The translations under genes were made by a program, and so were the position numbers. The notes under the pieces are model-generated. The model saw only the letters and a list, made by a program, of their open reading frames with translations. It did not search any database and was not told where the DNA came from. Source: Ornithinibacillus bavariensis (GTDB lineage Bacteria; Bacillota; Bacilli; Bacillales; Amphibacillaceae). Taken from it: a DNA stretch of 64,000 nt. The stretch is from positions 1 to 64,000 of the forward strand of contig NZ_JBNPWZ010000012.1 of NCBI RefSeq assembly GCF_050433565.1. The letters run 5' to 3'. Positions 34,684 through 43,800 of the stretch are shown here, piece after piece (the stretch's first letter is position 1; every line of letters begins with the position of its first letter).

Positions 34684-35154
34684 TTAGATGTTATGGTTGT
34701 CCCGAATATACGAAAGTAAATGCCCACATCCTTTTGAAACTAACTCATAAGTATAGTCAAAATCTCCCGTATAATAAGGATCTGGAATATTTTCTTCCTT
34801 CGCTTCTGGTACGAATTCCATCAATTTTGCTATCCTGACATGACCATCGTCCGAATTAATTTGATATAGGTCTTTTATATTTTGGTCATCCATCGCAATA
34901 ATATAATCAAAATCATCCCAATCCTGTTTTGACACCTGTCTCGCTTTCAAGCCAGCATAGTTTATATGATATTTATCTAAAATTTTTCTTGTTCCCTCAT
35001 GAGGTGGTTCTCCAACATGCCAGTTCCCAATTCCACCAGAATCTACTTTAATTGCATTGGATAAATTATTCCTATTTACAAGGTCACGAAATATCGCCTC
35101 TGCCATTGGCGAACGGCAAATATTTCCTAGACAAACAAATAATACATGAATCAT
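34684..35154 (-). CDS. yfkJ: Low molecular weight protein-tyrosine phosphatase
   Basis: The 156-aa phosphatase has the P-loop CLGNICRSPMAEA at about 8-20 with nucleophile Cys8 and Arg14, and the general-acid DPYYTGDFD at about 120-128. It dephosphorylates tyrosine-phosphorylated proteins. B. subtilis YfkJ is linked to ethanol stress resistance. First gene of the yfkJIH operon. Confidence 0.94.
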   Translation of the reverse strand: MIHVLFVCLGNICRSPMAEAIFRDLVNRNNLSNAIKVDSGGIGNWHVGEPPHEGTRKILDKYHINYAGLKARQVSKQDWDDFDYIIAMDDQNIKDLYQINSDDGHVRIAKLMEFVPEAKEENIPDPYYTGDFDYTYELVSKGCGHLLSYIRDNHNI

Positions 35155-35321
35155 CTATTATTCCACCTTTCAACTCCTATTATAATCCTATAATTACCAT
35201 TGTTTAAATGAAAAGTATGAAAAATAGAATCTATTGTCTTTATCTGTCAAACAAGTCATTTTCTAAGAAATCTTTTATACATATGATATAGATAAAAGAA
35301 TTATTAAAAAGGGAGGGATAA

Positions 35322-36680
35322 ATGATGCAGGCTGTAATAAATAATATTAGTAATTTTGTATGGGGACCACCAATGTTGATTCTGATTGTAGGGACAGGTA
35401 TCTATTTAACTCTACGTCTAGGATTTCTACAAATTCGCACCCTTCCATATGCACTACGACTCGCTTTTAGCCCTAAACGTCAGGATAAAAAGTCAAAAGG
35501 AGATATTAGTCACTATCAAGCACTTACTACTGCAATGGCGGCAACAATCGGTACAGGAAATATTGTTGGAGTTGCAACGGCTGTTGTACTAGGGGGGCCA
35601 GGAGCAGTTTTTTGGATGTGGATTACTGCATTATTCGGTATGGCAACAAAGTATGCTGAGGCTATACTTGCTGTCAAATACCGAGTAGAAAATAGTAAGG
35701 GTGAAATGTCTGGTGGTCCGATGTATTACTTAGAAAGAGGGTTAAATGCCAAATGGTTAGGAATATTATTTGCTCTATTTGGTGCTGTCGCAGCATTTGG
35801 TATTGGAAATATGGTCCAATCCAACTCCGTATCCGATGCTTTGGAGAGCTCATTTAATATTCCAACATGGGCAACTGGAATTGCTCTCACTATATTAGCT
35901 GGCTTAGTTATCATTGGTGGAATTAAAAGTATCGGAAAGGTGACAGCATTCTTTGTACCAATAATGGCATTATTTTATGTCATCGGTGGTCTTATCATTA
36001 TCTTCATGAATCTTTCAATTGTTCCAGATGCTATTGCTCTTATATTTACAGATGCCTTTTCCGCTAGTGCTGTAGGTGGTGGAATTCTCGGTACTGTTAT
36101 CCGTTATGGAGTTGCACGTGGAGTTTTCTCAAATGAAGCAGGTTTAGGCTCAGCACCAATAGCGGCAGCAGCTGCAAAAACGGACTACCCTGGCAGACAG
36201 GCCTTAGTATCCATGACACAAGTATTTATCGATACTATTATTGTGTGTTCTATCACAGGAATAACCATTGTTATGGCTGGCTTAGCTGATAGCGGCCTTG
36301 AGGGTGGCCCATTAACCATGGCTTCCTTTGAACTTTTCCTAGGAGAAACTGGAGCACATATCGTTACAATTGGTATCGTGTTATTCGCTTTCTCAACGAT
36401 TGTCGGCTGGTCTTATTATGGAGAAAAATGCTTTGCTTATCTATTTAATAACGATAAAGTAGTTCCAATATATCGTGTACTCTTCGTTCTAGCTGTTCTC
36501 TATGGTTCTATCGAAACACTTGACTTAGTCTGGGGAATCTCTGATGTCATGAACGCATTAATGGCAGTGCCTAACTTAATCGGAATTCTAGGATTAACGG
36601 GTGTGGTCGTATACGAAACCAAGAAATTCCTAGAGGTTGCCAAAAAGGAAAAAGAGCAAGAACGAATAAGTAATACGTAA
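35322..36680 (+). CDS. Alanine/glycine:cation symporter family protein
   Basis: This 452-aa AGCS transporter has about 11 helices and signatures ATIGTGNIVGVATAVVLGGPGAVFWMW (65-91 region), YAEAILAVKYR, GGPMYY and GVFSNEAGLGSAPIAAAAA. It imports alanine or glycine with Na+ or H+. The start is one of two adjacent ATGs behind GGGAGGG. It resembles B. subtilis AlsT/YrbD. It stands alone before a terminator. Confidence 0.93.
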   Translation: MMQAVINNISNFVWGPPMLILIVGTGIYLTLRLGFLQIRTLPYALRLAFSPKRQDKKSKGDISHYQALTTAMAATIGTGNIVGVATAVVLGGPGAVFWMWITALFGMATKYAEAILAVKYRVENSKGEMSGGPMYYLERGLNAKWLGILFALFGAVAAFGIGNMVQSNSVSDALESSFNIPTWATGIALTILAGLVIIGGIKSIGKVTAFFVPIMALFYVIGGLIIIFMNLSIVPDAIALIFTDAFSASAVGGGILGTVIRYGVARGVFSNEAGLGSAPIAAAAAKTDYPGRQALVSMTQVFIDTIIVCSITGITIVMAGLADSGLEGGPLTMASFELFLGETGAHIVTIGIVLFAFSTIVGWSYYGEKCFAYLFNNDKVVPIYRVLFVLAVLYGSIETLDLVWGISDVMNALMAVPNLIGILGLTGVVVYETKKFLEVAKKEKEQERISNT

Positions 36681-36701
36681 TAAATATAAAGGAAGAATTT
36701 A

Positions 36702-36742
36702 GAAAAGCATTCGTCAACCTGCTTGTTGGCGGATGCCTTTTA
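36702..36742 (+). terminator. Terminator after the AGCS gene
   Basis: AAAGCATTCG...CGGATGCCTTTT with inner CAAC/GTTG forms a long imperfect hairpin with a T-run on the plus strand. Confidence 0.7.
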
Positions 36743-36776
36743 AGTTTCAAAGTACACTAATAAATTCTCACTTTAA

Positions 36777-37319
36777 CTAATCCTCAAGTAATATCCCTGC
36801 TATTCTTAAAGCCTCACATGCCTCATCAAGAATTAATTCATTCTCCGCTTCAATGGTATGTAAGTGTACACCTTCTGTAAGCTGGGAAAGAAGCGATGCA
36901 CCTGTGTTATTCAGTTCATCAAGAAAAGTATTAACATCTTTTCTATTTTTCAGCATCAATGATCCTGTGATATCGCCATAAATAGGATGTTCTACCATGA
37001 CATTTCGTATTACAACTCCATGATCAACTAATATATACAGCTCCTCTGCTGTCTGTTCGGCTGTGTGCTTTACTACTATTACTCTAGAAGCATGCTGTTC
37101 ATAATTATTTTCCCGCAAGTAAATATATCCTCTGGCAGTCGCTATAATTGGCTCACCTGTTGCTTTTAATAGAGAAATATCCTGAACAATGACCTGACGA
37201 CTTACATTGGTTCGCTCTGATATCTCCTTTCCAGTTAGGGGCTCACTTTCTTCCTTTAACCACGATAGTATTAGTTTCCGCCTATTTTCCCCTAAAATCT
37301 TATTCGTTTCCCCACTCAT
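36777..37319 (-). CDS. niaR: NiaR/YrxA-type transcriptional repressor with 3H domain
   Basis: The 180-aa protein has an HTH_11 domain (RRKLILSWLKEE, TGKEISERTNVSRQVIVQDI) and the C-terminal 3H domain with histidines in VVKHTAEQT, MVEHPIYGDI and GVHLHTIEAE. NiaR binds nicotinate and represses NAD biosynthesis or niacin uptake genes (family knowledge). It is not next to nad genes here but divergent from a symporter pair, which makes that pair a candidate target. Confidence 0.9.
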   Translation of the reverse strand: MSGETNKILGENRRKLILSWLKEESEPLTGKEISERTNVSRQVIVQDISLLKATGEPIIATARGYIYLRENNYEQHASRVIVVKHTAEQTAEELYILVDHGVVIRNVMVEHPIYGDITGSLMLKNRKDVNTFLDELNNTGASLLSQLTEGVHLHTIEAENELILDEACEALRIAGILLED

Positions 37320-37443
37320 TCTCTATTAACCTCCACATCAAAATTTTATCAGGAATAGTGCTAAATGTTATTTCTATTATAGCTAACTTTCTTAGACAAA
37401 GCATTTGAGGAGATAAAAAAATCAATTGCAAATTAGAGCTATT

Positions 37444-37479
37444 TGTGTAAATATATGTGTAAAGACATATGTAAACATT
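37444..37479. repeat. Three 12-bp iterons in the niaR-symporter intergenic region
   Basis: TGTGTAAATATA, TGTGTAAAGACA and TATGTAAACATT follow at an exact 12-bp period (37444, 37456, 37468). ATATGT/ACATAT also forms a small palindrome over the middle unit. The position, between divergent regulator and transporter genes, suggests an operator. Confidence 0.55.
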
Positions 37480-37524
37480 ATTTTGTATTAGTATGGGGTT
37501 TACAACTTGTGGAGGAGATAAGAA

Positions 37525-37713
37525 ATGGAGAAAAGAAAATCAAATTGGTTTTGGGGAATAGTTATTAGTTTCACCATCCTATTAGCCTATATCGTACCAT
37601 ACACTATTCTTTCCAAAGTACACGCCTGGAATGGTAGCTTCCTATACTGGACTATAACAGGCATTATTATCATCATAGCGAATTTATTTATCACTAGAGG
37701 CTGGAGGGATTAG
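37525..37713 (+). CDS. Small symporter-associated membrane protein (DUF3311 type)
   Basis: This 62-aa protein has two membrane helices (about 9-28 and 38-57), and the segment FTILLAYIVPYTILSK resembles DUF3311/YhjC partners of solute:sodium symporters. It ends one base before the symporter start, with GGAGGAG in front of its own ATG. It probably helps assemble the transporter. Confidence 0.82.
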   Translation: MEKRKSNWFWGIVISFTILLAYIVPYTILSKVHAWNGSFLYWTITGIIIIIANLFITRGWRD

Positions 37714-37714
37714 C

Positions 37715-39199
37715 TTGAATACTAGTCTTGTTATTTGGGGAATTGTTATTTATACCATTGTTGCTTCTCTGATTGCGATTTTATCAAGAAAAGGGAATCT
37801 ACCTGGGATGTCGGGCTATTTTATAGGAAATCGTAAAATGAACGGAATTCTGTCCGCACTTAGCTATAGTGCTACAACCTATAGTGCATTTATGATGGTA
37901 GGACTTGCAGGGCTAACCTATCAAGGGGGTGTAGGGGCATTAGGCTTTGAAATTGTTTATTTTACAGGGGTTTCACTCATTTTGATCTTCGGGCCAAGAT
38001 TTTGGTTAATAGGAAAGAAAAATGGCTATGTTACACCTTCAGAAATGGTTGGAGATCGTTATAAGAGCAAGGCTGTTGCGGCTGTAATTGCACTCGTTAG
38101 CTGCTTGTTTTTAATTCCGTATAGTGCAGTTCAGCTTGCAGGAGTCGGCTACCTACTCCAAGGAATGACCAATAATTCTATTCCATTTACTGTTGGAGTT
38201 ATTATTGCTGTTATCTTAGCATTGTTCTTTTCCTATACTGCTGGTATCCGCTCTGTTGTTTGGACTGATTCATTACAGGCAATATTTATGATTATTACCT
38301 CAACACTAGTAGTCATTCTAATTGTTCATTCATTAGGAGGGTTTACTCAATTCTTTGCGAATATTCAAGCTACAAAGCCTGAGTCTCTATCGGTTCCAGG
38401 AAATGGCTACTTTAGCTTCATTACATTTCTTAGCTTAACCATACCATGGTTCTTCTTTAGCATATCAAATCCACAGGTTAGCCAACGGATGTTTATGCCA
38501 AACTCCTTTAAGGGGTTACGTCAGATGCTAATTGGGTTTCTAATATTTGGACTCATTTATACGTTAGTTTCCGTTTTATGGGGATTCTCAGCTTTACAGC
38601 TTTATCCTGATTTAGACAATGCAGACCTAGCAACGCCTAGCTTATTATCTTCTAGTGTCGTCCCACCACTATTAGGTGTTATCGTTATGGTAGGTATCCT
38701 AGCAGCAGCTGTATCAACCATTGACTCTATTATGTTAACCTTATCTTCCATGTTTGCTCGGGACGTATATGGAAATATGAAAAGTCGACCAGATGATAGC
38801 AAACAATTAAAGGTAGGAAAGATAGTCATTCCAGTAATTGCTATCCTGGCATATGCCTTTGCCGAATTAGAATTAAATTTGATAGCTGTATTATCCGTAG
38901 CAGCTTCCTCTGGATTAATTGTCGCCGTTCCTGCAACAATAGGAGCTTTTTTCTGGAAAAGAGGTACTGCACCTGCTGTCCTTTCAAGTGTATTAGTCAG
39001 TGCGTTCTTAGTATTGTTCTTGGAAGCGACTGGCACTAAACCATTCGGACTTGGATCAGGGATTTGGGGGCTTCTCGTATCAACACTCTTATTTGTAGGG
39101 GTTAGTCTCTTCACCAAGGCTCCAAAGGAAAAAGCAGAGGAATTTATTTCTATAATGAAAAATTATCATCGAAAAGTTAGCACGAACAAAAATGGATGA
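37715..39199 (+). CDS. Sodium:solute symporter family protein
   Basis: This 494-aa SSS transporter has 13 helices. YSATTYSAFMMVGLAGLTYQGG at about 51-72, NPQVSQRMFMP and VSTIDSIMLTLSSMFARDVY are the Na+-binding core regions. It resembles B. subtilis YhjB. The solute is unknown; the divergent NiaR repressor hints at nicotinate or a related NAD precursor. It starts at TTG with GGAGGGAT, tightly coupled to the small protein upstream. Confidence 0.9.
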   Translation: MNTSLVIWGIVIYTIVASLIAILSRKGNLPGMSGYFIGNRKMNGILSALSYSATTYSAFMMVGLAGLTYQGGVGALGFEIVYFTGVSLILIFGPRFWLIGKKNGYVTPSEMVGDRYKSKAVAAVIALVSCLFLIPYSAVQLAGVGYLLQGMTNNSIPFTVGVIIAVILALFFSYTAGIRSVVWTDSLQAIFMIITSTLVVILIVHSLGGFTQFFANIQATKPESLSVPGNGYFSFITFLSLTIPWFFFSISNPQVSQRMFMPNSFKGLRQMLIGFLIFGLIYTLVSVLWGFSALQLYPDLDNADLATPSLLSSSVVPPLLGVIVMVGILAAAVSTIDSIMLTLSSMFARDVYGNMKSRPDDSKQLKVGKIVIPVIAILAYAFAELELNLIAVLSVAASSGLIVAVPATIGAFFWKRGTAPAVLSSVLVSAFLVLFLEATGTKPFGLGSGIWGLLVSTLLFVGVSLFTKAPKEKAEEFISIMKNYHRKVSTNKNG

Positions 39200-39225
39200 A
39201 AAATATTAATAATATAAATACGCCA

Positions 39226-39258
39226 AAAGAGCCTGTAAGTATATCTCACAGGCTCTTT
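39226..39258. terminator. Terminator after the symporter gene
   Basis: AAAGAGCCTGT / ACAGGCTCTTT is an 11-bp perfect stem with an 11-base loop; T/A runs on both sides allow bidirectional use. Confidence 0.9.
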
Positions 39259-39310
39259 ATTAGATTATATACCGAAGTAGAATCAGAATTTGTCGCTATA
39301 TATTAGAAAA

Positions 39311-39979
39311 CTAATTCGCTAAAGGCGCAATACAAGCTTCATCATTGTTCTTAGCAGTATTAACATAGTTTGAAACATTATAAGCTGCAAATTTTTCTGG
39401 TTCTAGGTTAAAGAGAAATTCATGTGCTTTATTAGGTTCCATCACTTCTGGTGCAATCCATTCATCCTCCTTATTCTTCGGAAGGATAATTGGCATTCGA
39501 TGATGTATCTCCTTCATAAAAGGATTTGCTTCACGTGTTAATATCGTGCAAGTAAACAAGTCCTTTCCATCATGGCTCCACCTATCCCACAAACCTGCAA
39601 AAGTAAAAAGCTTTCGGTCCGTTAAGTGGATGCGCTTAGGTTGTTTCGTATCCCCTATTCGTTGCCATTCATAAAAGCTATCAGCTACTATTAAACAACG
39701 CTTACGCTTCATAAGATTTTTAAAGCTAGGCTTTTGATGTGCAGATTCACTTCTGGCATTAATCATTTTATAGCCAATCCTGTCATCTGTTGCGAATGAA
39801 GGAACAAGCCCCCAGCGTAAATATCCTGCTCGCTTCGCTTTTCCATCGTTAATAATAGCTAACACTTTTTGACCTGGAGCAATATTAAAGCTAGGCTGAT
39901 AATCATCAATCTCTTGTTGAATTCCATACTCCTCTAAAATTTCTAGCTCATCTGCTAAAAGCGTGTACCTCCCACACAT
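39311..39979 (-). CDS. SOS response-associated peptidase (SRAP/YedK, HMCES family)
   Basis: The 222-aa protein begins MCGRYTLLAD, and Cys2 forms the covalent bond with abasic sites in single-stranded DNA. The NARSESAHQKPSF block, SFYEW and the C-terminal HHRMPIILP are conserved. I start at ATG 39979 behind GAAGGAGG, which makes Cys2 the N-terminal residue after Met removal. A longer frame would bury it and overlap the upstream gene. Confidence 0.94.
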   Translation of the reverse strand: MCGRYTLLADELEILEEYGIQQEIDDYQPSFNIAPGQKVLAIINDGKAKRAGYLRWGLVPSFATDDRIGYKMINARSESAHQKPSFKNLMKRKRCLIVADSFYEWQRIGDTKQPKRIHLTDRKLFTFAGLWDRWSHDGKDLFTCTILTREANPFMKEIHHRMPIILPKNKEDEWIAPEVMEPNKAHEFLFNLEPEKFAAYNVSNYVNTAKNNDEACIAPLAN

Positions 39980-40004
39980 GAAAATACCTCCTTCAACATA
40001 GCTA

Positions 40005-41000
40005 TTAGAAAACACTTAAATCCCACTGAGAGGCAATATGCTTCAATAGCTTTATACCTGCTATACTGTTCCCTCTATCTTCTAATGCCGGTCCATAAAC
40101 TCCAATTCCACAACCTTCTATAAAAGGAAGGTATCTTTCTCTTACCCTTGGTGGTGCTACCGCCATGATTCCACCAGAGACCCCACTTTTTGCAGGGATT
40201 CCAACATAGGTAGCAAATTTTCCTGATGCATCATACATACCACAGGTTAGCATTAAGGCTTTTACAATTCGAGCTATTTGTCGTGGAATGATTTCTCCCT
40301 CACCAAAGGGATCCCTTCCATCATTGGCAAGTATTAAACCAATCCTTGCTAAGTCATCAACCGTTATTTCAATGGAGCATTGCTTAAAATAAGTCTCTAA
40401 TGTTAATTCAAGATTAGACTCCAAAAATCCTGTCTCCACTAAATAATAACCAATTGCCCTATTTCTAGCCGAAGACTCCTCCTCTGATTCAAATACAGCC
40501 TGATTTATAGTAGGGCGATAGCCAATCATTTTTTCCAATAGCTTTAAAATCGGTTCTAGTTTTTCCATTGCCGTCTTACCATTTAACATTGATGTAACGG
40601 TTAATGCACCTGCATTCACAAAAGGATTTAACGGTTTATCAATGCTTTTCATTTCCAAGTGCATGATAGAATTAAATGCCTCCCCGGTCGGTTCAACGTC
40701 AACCCGGTCAAGAACATAACCAATCCCCTTTTCCATACAGGCCACCATAAAACTAATTACTTTAGAAATGCTTTGGATTGTAAACGGAATATCCGTATCA
40801 CCTGATTTAACAATCATGCCATTCTTTCCATGAATAGAAATTCCAAGATGGTTTGGATTTGCTTTTGCCAAAATTGGAATATAGGATGCTACTTGTCCCT
40901 CTTTTGTATGCTTTCGATAAAAATCAACCCAATCATCTACATATCCTTGCAACCAGTCTTTGTCTGCCTTTGTGCTCCAATTCACAGTACCCTGAACCAT
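40005..41000 (-). CDS. glsA: Glutaminase
   Basis: The 331-aa enzyme hydrolyses glutamine to glutamate and ammonia. It has the serine beta-lactamase-like fold with IQSISKVISF (catalytic S-x-x-K) at about 93-102, the NPFVNAGAL block, and GKSGVSGGIMA near the C-terminus. The length is slightly above the usual 305-310 aa because of the N-terminus. No partner transporter is adjacent. Confidence 0.93.
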   Translation of the reverse strand: MVQGTVNWSTKADKDWLQGYVDDWVDFYRKHTKEGQVASYIPILAKANPNHLGISIHGKNGMIVKSGDTDIPFTIQSISKVISFMVACMEKGIGYVLDRVDVEPTGEAFNSIMHLEMKSIDKPLNPFVNAGALTVTSMLNGKTAMEKLEPILKLLEKMIGYRPTINQAVFESEEESSARNRAIGYYLVETGFLESNLELTLETYFKQCSIEITVDDLARIGLILANDGRDPFGEGEIIPRQIARIVKALMLTCGMYDASGKFATYVGIPAKSGVSGGIMAVAPPRVRERYLPFIEGCGIGVYGPALEDRGNSIAGIKLLKHIASQWDLSVF

Positions 41001-41155
41001 CTATTTCACCTCAAAAAACTATTCGACAAAAATCATCTGCTAACAGTAGTATGTATCGTAATTCTCTATATATCAACTAAATTAACTAACATTTTCCGTT
41101 ACAAAAAAACAGCGGGCTGGAACTATAAGCCTCACTGCTCTTAGAATAGATAAAA

Positions 41156-41929
41156 CTAGTGTGTGTGAATTACAATATCCTCATTAGAGGCATCCTCATT
41201 ACTAAGCACATCGTTCAGTGGTAATGCGGATTGAACAATTCCTTGAAGCTTTGCAGCTAATTCAGCACTTTTTAATGATATAAATTGTTCTGGTAAAATC
41301 GGTTTATGAATAGTCATGTAGATGGTTGTACCCTTTACACGTCCATTCTCTTCCTCTAGCATTTTATAAGTTCCATTTATTGTAACAGGCACAATCGGCA
41401 CTTTAGCTTTAGTTGCTAGACGTAAACTACCTGGTTTAAATTCATTAAGCTTCGTCCCTCTACTTCGGGTACCTTCAGGAAAAATAACAATGGAATGACC
41501 ATTTTTCAAATTTTCAATCCCTTGATTAATAGCGTTCATTGATTGACGCCGATCAGATCGGTCAATAAACACACACTGAAGCAGCTCCATCCAGGTACTA
41601 ATAATTGGTAGTTTTTTTATCTCTTTTTTAGCAATGAATCCAACCGGTCTTCCAAGATGTCCTAAAATGGCTAATATATCAAATAACCCTTGATGGTTTG
41701 CTACATATAGAACTGGCCCATCAGGAATATTTTCTCTTCCTGTAACATGAACATTTGTGCCTGTTTTCTGAATTACCTTTTGAGAAACACGCATCGGTGT
41801 CTCAAAAATTTTTCTAAGAGTTTCATCTGTGCTAGGTTGTTGAATGAATCGCTTCGCTTGTTTTAAATTGAATAGACTTCCAATAACTAATATAATGGCA
41901 TATGTATAAATCCAAAACGTAAATAACAT
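41156..41929 (-). CDS. plsC: 1-acyl-sn-glycerol-3-phosphate acyltransferase
   Basis: The 257-aa PlsC-type enzyme acylates lysophosphatidate in membrane phospholipid synthesis. An N-terminal helix (about 2-19) anchors it. Catalytic NHQGLFD (HX4D) is at about 78-84 and the glycerol-phosphate site FPEGTRS at about 150-156. I use ATG 41929 after GGAGGGGACAGCG rather than the ATG five codons upstream. It could be a paralogue, since Bacillaceae often carry two. Confidence 0.92.
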   Translation of the reverse strand: MLFTFWIYTYAIILVIGSLFNLKQAKRFIQQPSTDETLRKIFETPMRVSQKVIQKTGTNVHVTGRENIPDGPVLYVANHQGLFDILAILGHLGRPVGFIAKKEIKKLPIISTWMELLQCVFIDRSDRRQSMNAINQGIENLKNGHSIVIFPEGTRSRGTKLNEFKPGSLRLATKAKVPIVPVTINGTYKMLEEENGRVKGTTIYMTIHKPILPEQFISLKSAELAAKLQGIVQSALPLNDVLSNEDASNEDIVIHTH

Positions 41930-42327
41930 CGCTGTCCCCTCCATTGTTCATTATACTAAGAACCTAGCAATGTTAAAAGTTTTGAGTGAACTAAAAGTTT
42001 GCCCAAGGAACTGTAATTAAATTCCCCAAATAAAGCTGAGAAAGAAAATCCCTTTTATTCTTAGACATATTTTTCACCATATTTTTCCTCTTCTATTACA
42101 ATCGGAAAAAAATGTAAAGCAATTGAAACTTGAGTTTGTCTCCAGAATATCTTATTTTAGTATAGTAGCTATTTTTATATAAAACATTAGAAAGCCAATA
42201 ATTGCTAATAATGTTAAATATATTGCAGATAATAAATTTATCTGACCTTATAACACCCATAAATTTATTGTCGAATAAGAAAGTTATAATACACAAACAT
42301 TATTCGTCATCACTGGAGGATTTTATT
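41930..42327. other. Intergenic region between plsC and mreBH
   Basis: A/T-rich, no supported gene. It contains the candidate mreBH promoter boxes near 42253-42290 and the plsC promoter region; nothing else stands out. Confidence 0.5.
42253..42275 (+). promoter_or_regulatory. Possible SigI-type promoter of mreBH
   Basis: ACACCC (42253-42258) and CGAA (42272-42275) are 13 bases apart, resembling the C-rich -35 and CGAA -10 boxes of SigI promoters. B. subtilis mreBH belongs to the SigI regulon. A TATAAT at 42285-42290 without a good -35 box is the alternative. Confidence 0.35.
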
Positions 42328-43335
42328 ATGTTTTCAAATGCAGAAATTGGAATTGATCTTGGAACTGCTAATATACTTATTTATTCCAAAAACAAAGGAA
42401 TTATTTTAAACGAGCCATCTGTCGTAGCCATAGACATAAACACAAAACAGGTAGTTGCTGTCGGTGCTGATGCGAAAGAGATGATAGGTAAGACCCCAAG
42501 AAACATTGTCCCTATCCGACCATTAAAAGACGGTGTTATTGCCGATTATGATATTACTGCACAAATGCTAAAGGCTTTTCTTAAAAAGGTAAGTAAAACA
42601 CTAGGCATGTCAATGCGTAAACCAAATGTAGTTGTATGCACACCATCTGGAAGCACAACTGTTGAACGAAGAGCAATCCATAATGCCGTGACAAGCTATG
42701 GTGCAAAACAGGTTCATTTGATTGAAGAACCAGTAGCAGCAGCTATTGGTGCTGATTTGCCAGTGGATGAACCAATCGCTAACGTTATTGTTGATATCGG
42801 CGGAGGTACCGCAGAGATTGGGATAATTTCTCTAGGTGGAGTAGTTTCCTCAAGCTCGGTTCGTGTTGGTGGAGACAAGATGGACGACGAAATTATTCAA
42901 TACATCCGTAAAAAATATAATATTTTAATTGGTGAACGTACTGCAGAAAATGTAAAAATTGAAATTGGTTATGCACATCCAAATCATAAAGAAGAGTTTG
43001 TTGATGTACGTGGTCGCGATATGGTAACAGGTTTACCAAAAACCGTAACCATTTCATCAAAAGAAGTATACCAAGCTATTAAAGAGTCCTTAGAGCAAAT
43101 ACTACAGGCTATTCATGTTACGCTTGAAAATTGCCCACCAGAACTAAGCGGTGATATTGTTGATCGTGGAATTGTTATTACTGGTGGAGGTTCCTTATTA
43201 AAGGGTATGCAAGAATGGCTTGCAACCGAGCTATCCGTTCCAGTTCATATTGCACCAACCCCACTTGAATCAGTTGCAATTGGTACAGGTAAAGCAATTA
43301 AAATGATAGCAAAGCTCGAGAAAGCTGCAAAATAA
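42328..43335 (+). CDS. mreBH: Rod-shape determining actin homologue MreBH
   Basis: The 335-aa length equals that of B. subtilis MreBH. It has the actin fold with phosphate-1 loop GIDLGTANILIY, EEPVAAAIGA, VDIGGGTAEIGI and ITGGGSLLKGM. It forms membrane-bound filaments that direct cell-wall elongation, interacting with LytE in B. subtilis. The ATG follows GGAGGA; an open frame extends 42 codons upstream but has no ribosome-binding site. Not linked to mreCD, consistent with MreBH rather than MreB. mreB or mbl cannot be fully excluded. Confidence 0.9.
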   Translation: MFSNAEIGIDLGTANILIYSKNKGIILNEPSVVAIDINTKQVVAVGADAKEMIGKTPRNIVPIRPLKDGVIADYDITAQMLKAFLKKVSKTLGMSMRKPNVVVCTPSGSTTVERRAIHNAVTSYGAKQVHLIEEPVAAAIGADLPVDEPIANVIVDIGGGTAEIGIISLGGVVSSSSVRVGGDKMDDEIIQYIRKKYNILIGERTAENVKIEIGYAHPNHKEEFVDVRGRDMVTGLPKTVTISSKEVYQAIKESLEQILQAIHVTLENCPPELSGDIVDRGIVITGGGSLLKGMQEWLATELSVPVHIAPTPLESVAIGTGKAIKMIAKLEKAAK

Positions 43336-43357
43336 AACGGGAGTTCTCTCCTGTTTT
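43334..43357 (+). terminator. Terminator after mreBH
   Basis: AAAACGGGAG / CTCCTGTTTT is a 10-bp stem with one G-T pair and a TTCT loop, then a T-rich tail. Confidence 0.88.
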
Positions 43358-43650
43358 ATTTTTTTATGATTACTAAAATTTTATTATACAATTTTCCCAC
43401 TATATTTCCGTAGCTTGGTGTTGTTTTTTAATATCAGTATTGTAATCCCCAACATTTAATTTATGATTACAATTTTGAATGACGACGAAAACGAAAGCTA
43501 GTCTTCCTTTAAATTGAAAAAATTCCTCTAACACTATTTACAAATTTTTCAGAATACATTAAACTGAAACTAACGAGTCGTGTAAAACGCTTACAAATCA
43601 ATGTGACATGACTGTTTATACAATTCTATTAGTATCAAAATAACTGCCTA
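43358..43650. other. Intergenic region upstream of the CoA-transferase leader
   Basis: No supported gene. A CcpA-site look-alike, TGTAAAACGCTTACA at 43581-43595, has one extra base compared with a cre box. Promoter boxes for the downstream leader should lie near 43600-43640. Confidence 0.4.
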
Positions 43651-43751
43651 GCTTGTTCACAGTTCATCTCCTGACCTGTTTCAACAAGCCTAAAGCCAGT
43701 TCATCATGATACAGCTTCCTTGCTGTGTTCATTTTGAGATTGGCTTTTTTT
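43651..43751 (+). promoter_or_regulatory. Leader with a hairpin and a terminator ahead of the CoA-transferase operon
   Basis: GCTTGTT...AACAAGC (43651-43689, inner ACAG/CTGT) forms a first hairpin. A second one, AAAGCCA...TGGCTTT with inner ACAGC/GCTGT (43692-43747), is followed by a T-run. CAGTTCATC occurs in both. Transcription entering the operon would have to pass this terminator, suggesting attenuation. No T-box core motif is present. Confidence 0.5.
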
Positions 43752-43800
43752 GTTTGTTAAAATGTAACATCACATGGAAAAATTAGAAAGGAGTGAAGTC

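Noticed and set aside
43581..43595. cre (CcpA) site TGTAAAACGCTTACA
   Set aside because: It carries one extra base relative to the 14-bp cre consensus, so the two halves are out of register.
43651..43751. T-box riboswitch ahead of the CoA-transferase
   Set aside because: The conserved T-box sequence AGGGTGGNACCGCG and the stem I features are absent.
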